From Bacteroidales bacterium (GTDB taxonomy: Bacteria; Bacteroidota; Bacteroidia; Bacteroidales; UBA932), in contig JAFWPT010000368.1 of the NCBI GenBank assembly GCA_017509375.1, positions 1-7,826 on the forward strand: DNA of 7,826 nucleotides, in the 5' to 3' direction. Positions 1-7,826 of this stretch are shown here, in pieces (within the stretch, counting starts at the first letter, position 1; every line of letters starts with the position of its first letter). A model generated the notes under the pieces. It was given only the letters and a program-made list of their open reading frames with translations, did no database searches and had not been told where the DNA came from. A program made the translations under genes and the position numbers.

Positions 1-4386
<4,386 letters not shown>

Positions 4387-4463
4387 ATTATGCAGTTGTT
4401 GTTATTGTTCAAATCTTTAGTCCGCCTATCCGCGGGCCTTAGTTACCGTTGATTGTAAACGAA

Positions 4464-4494
4464 CAAAAATATCGGAAAAAACTCAAAAATCCAA
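4464..4494 (-). promoter_or_regulatory. Bacteroidota-type (-33/-7) promoter candidate for frr
   Basis: Read on the minus strand, TATTTTTG (4471-4464) fits the Bacteroides -7 consensus TAnnTTTG at every fixed position. TTGG (4494-4491) lies upstream with a 19-base spacer and fits the -33 TTG element. Transcription would start near 4457-4460, giving frr an untranslated leader of about 70 bases. That leader contains a small GC-rich hairpin possibility (CCGC-GGATAG-GCGG), too weak to call an attenuator. The sequence match is direct; promoter function is inferred. Confidence 0.6.
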
Positions 4495-4510
4495 TAATTA
4501 TTATGATATT
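4493..4510 (+). promoter_or_regulatory. Tandem NATWAT hexamers, possible Fur-like operator before the TonB-dependent receptor gene
   Basis: Three consecutive hexamers, AATAAT, TATTAT and GATATT, resemble the repeat unit of Fur boxes (GATAAT/ATTATC-type). By hand alignment about 12 of 19 positions agree with the classical Fur box. The first ten bases (4493-4502) are also a perfect palindrome. The element ends six bases before the receptor ATG and overlaps the putative -33 of divergent frr. A Fur site would be plausible before a TonB-dependent receptor, but the spacer is AT-rich, so chance resemblance is quite possible. Confidence 0.22.
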
Positions 4511-4516
4511 TGCCGC

Positions 4517-7500
4517 ATGCGCCGGTTAGTTGTTGTTTTATTGGTTCTGCTTAGCACATTCTGTGCCGCCCAGTCGCCTGTATTCAGGGGGCGTGTGATG
4601 ACCGACTACAATTTCCCTTACAACGGTACATATCTCTGGTTCAATACAGGCTTCAACCCAGGCACGGTATGCTATGACGGGAGAATCTATCAAGACGTCC
4701 CCATGAACATAAATGCCCACAAGCAGGAAGTCCTGGTAAAAAAGACTGCCGTGGAGCCACCGGTGGTGCTGGAGCGCAGCCTGCTGCCATGGGCTATGCT
4801 GGACGGCTACTATTATGTGAATCTGCGCCTGGCAGGGGTGTACGGCGCCCCGGAAGGCTATTTCCAGATATTAACCGACGGCCGTCAGACGTATTACCTC
4901 CAGAGGATTAAGCTCTTTGCCCAGGATGCCGCCGATCATAACGGAGTGGACGGCATAGGCTACGACGACCGTTCCTACCGGGAGGATGTAATCAGTTATT
5001 TCCACCAGAAGAATTTATATTATACATACCGCAACGGGAAGTTCAAGCGGGTGCATCCCGGCCGCCATAAACGTAAGACCCTGGAGCCGGGCCCTCTCCC
5101 AGCGCAAGCGGAGGTAAGCACCAACGAACCCCGGGTCTTCATTTCTCCCGCGCCGTCTGCGGGAATCCAGTCTGTGTCCGGATTGCCTGCAGGCTGGTTC
5201 GCCGCCAGGAGTTCAGCCTCCGACAGGGCCGCCCTGCTCGCAGTGATAGAACAGGAAAAACTGATTGCGACCTATCGCAACAAGACATACGAGATCGGCG
5301 CCGTGCCCGCCCAGTCGGGGCCTGTAAATGTGTATGGAATAGTACGGGATGTTGCCAGCGGCGAGGCTCTGGCAGGGGTGCTGGTCTCCGATTCCACGGA
5401 GCGCATTTTCTGTTACACAGGCGACGACGGCCGTTACGAGCTGAAGCTCCCGCTGGGCGAAAACATATTGAAACTCAGGGATTACACCAAGGAGGACATG
5501 GATATACACATCCTCGTGAAGGGCTCCGGCAGCCTGGATGTAGTGATGAGGGAAAAAGTGACCACTCTTAAGAGTGCCTATGTCAGCGCAAACAGCATGG
5601 CAGAGCATCGCAGGACAGGAATGGGGCTCGAGTCTATTAACTCTTCCACCGTCTCTCACATCCCTTCCGCTTTCGGCGAGGGGGACGTCTTGAAGGCGGT
5701 GCTCACCCTCCCCGGCGTTAAGAGCGTGGGAGAGGCCTCCAGCGGATTCAATGTCCGCGGCGGTTCAGCAGACCAGAATCTCATCCTCTTCAACGGCGGC
5801 ACGATCTACAACCCAAGCCACCTTTTCGGGGTGTTTTCCGCTTTCAATACGGATGTCGTGGAAGATATAGAGCTGTACAAAAGTTCTATACCGGTGGAAT
5901 ACGGCGGCCGTATTTCTTCCGTGCTGGACATCAATTCCCGCGACGGAGACCCCGAACGCATAAGAGGCTCGCTGGGCTTGGGCATACTTACCAGCCACCT
6001 TATGCTGGAAGGTCCTATAGTGAAGAACAAGACCACCTTCGTGCTGGGAGGCCGCACCACTTATTCGGACTGGCTACTCAAGCGTCTGCCAGCCGACAGC
6101 GGATATTCCGGGGGAGACGCTTCGTTCAGCGACGTCAACCTTGGTGTCACACATCGTTTCGATGAACGCAACAGTTTGAAACTCAGCGGTTACTGGTCTC
6201 GCGACAACTTCTCCTTCAGGGGCGACACCACCTTCCGCTACTCCAACCTGGACGTGGCGCTCAAGTGGAACCACAAAACGAGGTCCGGCGGCTCCCTCGA
6301 TGTGGGCGCCGGGTATGACCGTTATTTCAACAACCTCACCGACGGCGCCGGCGGCAATGTACTCGGCGCTTACAACCTCTCTACTCAAATCCAGCAAGGC
6401 TTTGTCCGTACAACGGCAAAGTTGAAAGCAGGCAGCCATACCCTTACCTTCGGCGGCGATGCCGTGCTGTACGCCCTCGACCCGGGTGTGCTTTCCCCGC
6501 TGGAAGGGTCGTTAGTCATTCCCCGTCAGCTTCCCAGAGAGATGGCAGTAGAACCTTCGCTCTACGCAGGCGACAGCTGGGAGCCTTCCGGAGTTCCTTT
6601 CGCGCTGGATTACGGACTTCGTTACTCTTCTTTCTTCGCCCTCTCTCCGTTCAAGTTTTACGGCGCCCCGGAATTCAGGACAAGCCTTAAATATTCCCCT
6701 CTGGCAAACCTTTCGTTCAAAGCCGGCTTCAATACTATGAACCAGTATATCCACCTGGTTACCAACTCTTCCTCCATCTCACCGATGGACACGTGGAAGC
6801 TGAGTGACGTGGATATCAAGCCGCAAAGCGGTTATCAGGCAGCCGGCGGCATTTACTGGACCGTGTTCGGAAACGCCCTGGACATTTCGCTGGAGGGCTA
6901 CTACAAGCGTAGTTACAACTACCTGGATTACAAATCCGGAGCCGTCCTCTCCATGAACGAGCACCTGGCGGACGACATGGTCCGCACCACCGGTAAGTCC
7001 TACGGCGTGGAACTTATGTTCCGCAAGCTTACAGGCCGGCTCACCGGCTGGGTATCTTACACCTGGTCCAGGGCATTGCTGAAGGAGATGGAAAACCGGG
7101 GAGCGGATACTATCAACGGCGGAGACTGGTACAACGCACCGTTCGACAAACCGCACGACGTGAAGCTGGTGGGCAATTACAAGTTCACCCACCGGTACAG
7201 CCTCTCTTTCAACCTCGACTATTCCACCGGCCGTCCCGTTACCGTTCCGGTGGGCACCTATTATTACGGTAACGCCATCCGCCTGATGTATTCCGACAGG
7301 AACGCCTACCGTATTCCCGACTACTTCCGCCTGGACCTTGCCCTCAATATAGAGCCCGGGCACTATCTGAAGGCCTTTACCCACATGTCAGCCACCATAG
7401 GCTGCTATAATGTTACCGGCCGCAAGAACGCTTACTCGGTGTTCTTCTCCACTAACGGCGGCACGACGGTCAAAGGCTATATGGTTTCCGTTTTCGCGAC

Positions 7501-7537
7501 GCAGGTTCCGTATCTGAGCCTTAATCTGAAGTTCTGA
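4517..7537 (+). CDS. TonB-dependent outer-membrane receptor with extra N-terminal module
   Basis: This 1006-residue protein should be an outer-membrane beta-barrel importing a ligand with energy from TonB-ExbBD. Residues 1-18 are a Sec signal (MRR, hydrophobic core, cleavage after CAA). Residues about 19-265 form an extra soluble module I do not recognise as a named domain. A carboxypeptidase-regulatory-like beta-sandwich follows (about 268-345, GIVRDVASGEALAGVLV ... GDDGRYELKLPLG), then the plug (about 355-475, with GEGDVLKAVLTLPGV, FNVRGGSADQNLILFNGG and EYGGRISSVLDI). The barrel occupies about 485-1006 and ends LNLKF, with the terminal Phe typical of outer-membrane proteins. The plug pattern fits the Bacteroidota receptor group paired with DUF4249 lipoproteins rather than SusC, and a DUF4249 gene follows with a TGATG overlap. 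The ATG is chosen because it starts the signal peptide; no Shine-Dalgarno is evident. Ligand unknown. Confidence 0.93.
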   Translation: MRRLVVVLLVLLSTFCAAQSPVFRGRVMTDYNFPYNGTYLWFNTGFNPGTVCYDGRIYQDVPMNINAHKQEVLVKKTAVEPPVVLERSLLPWAMLDGYYYVNLRLAGVYGAPEGYFQILTDGRQTYYLQRIKLFAQDAADHNGVDGIGYDDRSYREDVISYFHQKNLYYTYRNGKFKRVHPGRHKRKTLEPGPLPAQAEVSTNEPRVFISPAPSAGIQSVSGLPAGWFAARSSASDRAALLAVIEQEKLIATYRNKTYEIGAVPAQSGPVNVYGIVRDVASGEALAGVLVSDSTERIFCYTGDDGRYELKLPLGENILKLRDYTKEDMDIHILVKGSGSLDVVMREKVTTLKSAYVSANSMAEHRRTGMGLESINSSTVSHIPSAFGEGDVLKAVLTLPGVKSVGEASSGFNVRGGSADQNLILFNGGTIYNPSHLFGVFSAFNTDVVEDIELYKSSIPVEYGGRISSVLDINSRDGDPERIRGSLGLGILTSHLMLEGPIVKNKTTFVLGGRTTYSDWLLKRLPADSGYSGGDASFSDVNLGVTHRFDERNSLKLSGYWSRDNFSFRGDTTFRYSNLDVALKWNHKTRSGGSLDVGAGYDRYFNNLTDGAGGNVLGAYNLSTQIQQGFVRTTAKLKAGSHTLTFGGDAVLYALDPGVLSPLEGSLVIPRQLPREMAVEPSLYAGDSWEPSGVPFALDYGLRYSSFFALSPFKFYGAPEFRTSLKYSPLANLSFKAGFNTMNQYIHLVTNSSSISPMDTWKLSDVDIKPQSGYQAAGGIYWTVFGNALDISLEGYYKRSYNYLDYKSGAVLSMNEHLADDMVRTTGKSYGVELMFRKLTGRLTGWVSYTWSRALLKEMENRGADTINGGDWYNAPFDKPHDVKLVGNYKFTHRYSLSFNLDYSTGRPVTVPVGTYYYGNAIRLMYSDRNAYRIPDYFRLDLALNIEPGHYLKAFTHMSATIGCYNVTGRKNAYSVFFSTNGGTTVKGYMVSVFATQVPYLSLNLKF

Positions 7538-7826
7538 TGAAAAAGTACATCTGCCTCATACTGCTTGTCTTCGCCGCATCGTCCTGCATCTATCCCTACG
7601 AGATTGATCTGGACGGTAATGCGCCGGAGCGTCTGGTCGTGTACGGTGACATCCTGATAGGGGAGCAGACGCAAATCCAGTTGAGCTATGTGATGCCGCT
7701 GAGTGCAAATCCCGATACGCCCAAGCCTGTTCCTCCCCAGGCCAGGGTGCGCGTGGAGAACAGCAAGAGAAAATCCTTCCCCGGGGTGGCCAGCGGCAAA
7801 GGAGGGATTTATGTTATCGATACCAG
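7537..7826 (+). CDS. DUF4249-family outer-membrane lipoprotein, 3'-truncated by window edge
   Basis: The first 96 residues of a lipoprotein are present; the rest lies beyond the window. The start is an ATG sharing one base with the receptor's TGA stop (TGATG), indicating translational coupling. Residues 1-16 (MKK, then a hydrophobic run ending AASS) precede Cys17, a plausible lipidation site. The mature start, CIYPYEIDLDGNAPERLVVY followed by GDILIGEQTQIQLSYVMPL, matches the beginning of DUF4249 proteins, which are habitually encoded next to TonB-dependent receptors in Bacteroidota. Acidic residues soon after the Cys may favour surface display, as described for Bacteroidota lipoprotein export signals, but this is inference. 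The molecular function of DUF4249 is not established; a role as accessory or binding partner of the receptor is inferred from gene order. Confidence 0.85.
   Translation, partial: MKKYICLILLVFAASSCIYPYEIDLDGNAPERLVVYGDILIGEQTQIQLSYVMPLSANPDTPKPVPPQARVRVENSKRKSFPGVASGKGGIYVIDT

Noticed and set aside
4505..4512. GATATTTG as a -7 element for the receptor gene.
   Set aside because: It misses one fixed base of TAnnTTTG, has no TTG at the right spacing upstream, and would place the transcript start on the ATG itself, making a leaderless mRNA.
4503..4529. A short upstream reading frame (ATG to TAG, 8 codons) overlapping the receptor start.
   Set aside because: No ribosome binding site or conservation can be shown, and so short a frame arises easily by chance.
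4548..4571. A lipobox at Cys16 of the receptor signal peptide.
   Set aside because: The residues before the Cys (S-T-F) do not fit a lipobox; cleavage after CAA by signal peptidase I is a better fit for a beta-barrel receptor.
6779..7384. A 201-codon antisense open frame opposite the receptor barrel.
   Set aside because: The composition mirrors barrel codons on the sense strand; no domain, signal peptide or promoter supports it.

Overview
The window reads as chromosomal DNA of a fairly GC-rich member of the Bacteroidales (Bacteroidota). The evidence is a Bacteroidota-type LpxK, a TonB-dependent receptor of the carboxypeptidase-regulatory-domain type followed directly by a DUF4249 lipoprotein, few recognisable Shine-Dalgarno sequences, and a Bacteroides-style -33/-7 promoter candidate in front of frr. 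Genus cannot be fixed from the sequence; an Alistipes/Rikenellaceae-like or uncultured gut Bacteroidales lineage would fit.

Layout. Bases 1-735 hold the 3' two thirds of lpxK (lipid A 4'-kinase), cut by the window edge. Its stop overlaps the ATG of an exported, full-length LacZ-type GH2 beta-galactosidase (732-3845, ATGA overlap), so the two are probably co-transcribed. On the opposite strand, frr (ribosome recycling factor, 4386-3817) converges on the beta-galactosidase gene, and their 3' ends overlap by 29 bp with no intergenic terminator. A 130-bp AT-rich divergent spacer (4387-4516) carries a good promoter candidate for frr and a speculative Fur-like box just before the next gene. Bases 4517-7537 encode a 1006-residue TonB-dependent outer-membrane receptor with an unusual N-terminal module of about 245 residues. 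Its stop overlaps by one base the ATG of a DUF4249 lipoprotein (7537 onward), which runs off the window.

How the genes relate. lpxK and frr are housekeeping genes (outer-membrane lipid A synthesis; translation recycling). The beta-galactosidase is a periplasmic or secreted glycan-degrading enzyme with no SusC/SusD pair beside it here. The receptor and DUF4249 lipoprotein form a two-gene outer-membrane unit whose substrate cannot be read from the sequence. There are no RNA genes, insertion sequences, CRISPR arrays or phage genes, and no gene-free stretch longer than 130 bases. I found no clear previously undescribed system. The most worthwhile leads are the extra N-terminal module of the receptor, the tandem NATWAT hexamers before it, and the overlapping convergent frr/beta-galactosidase ends.
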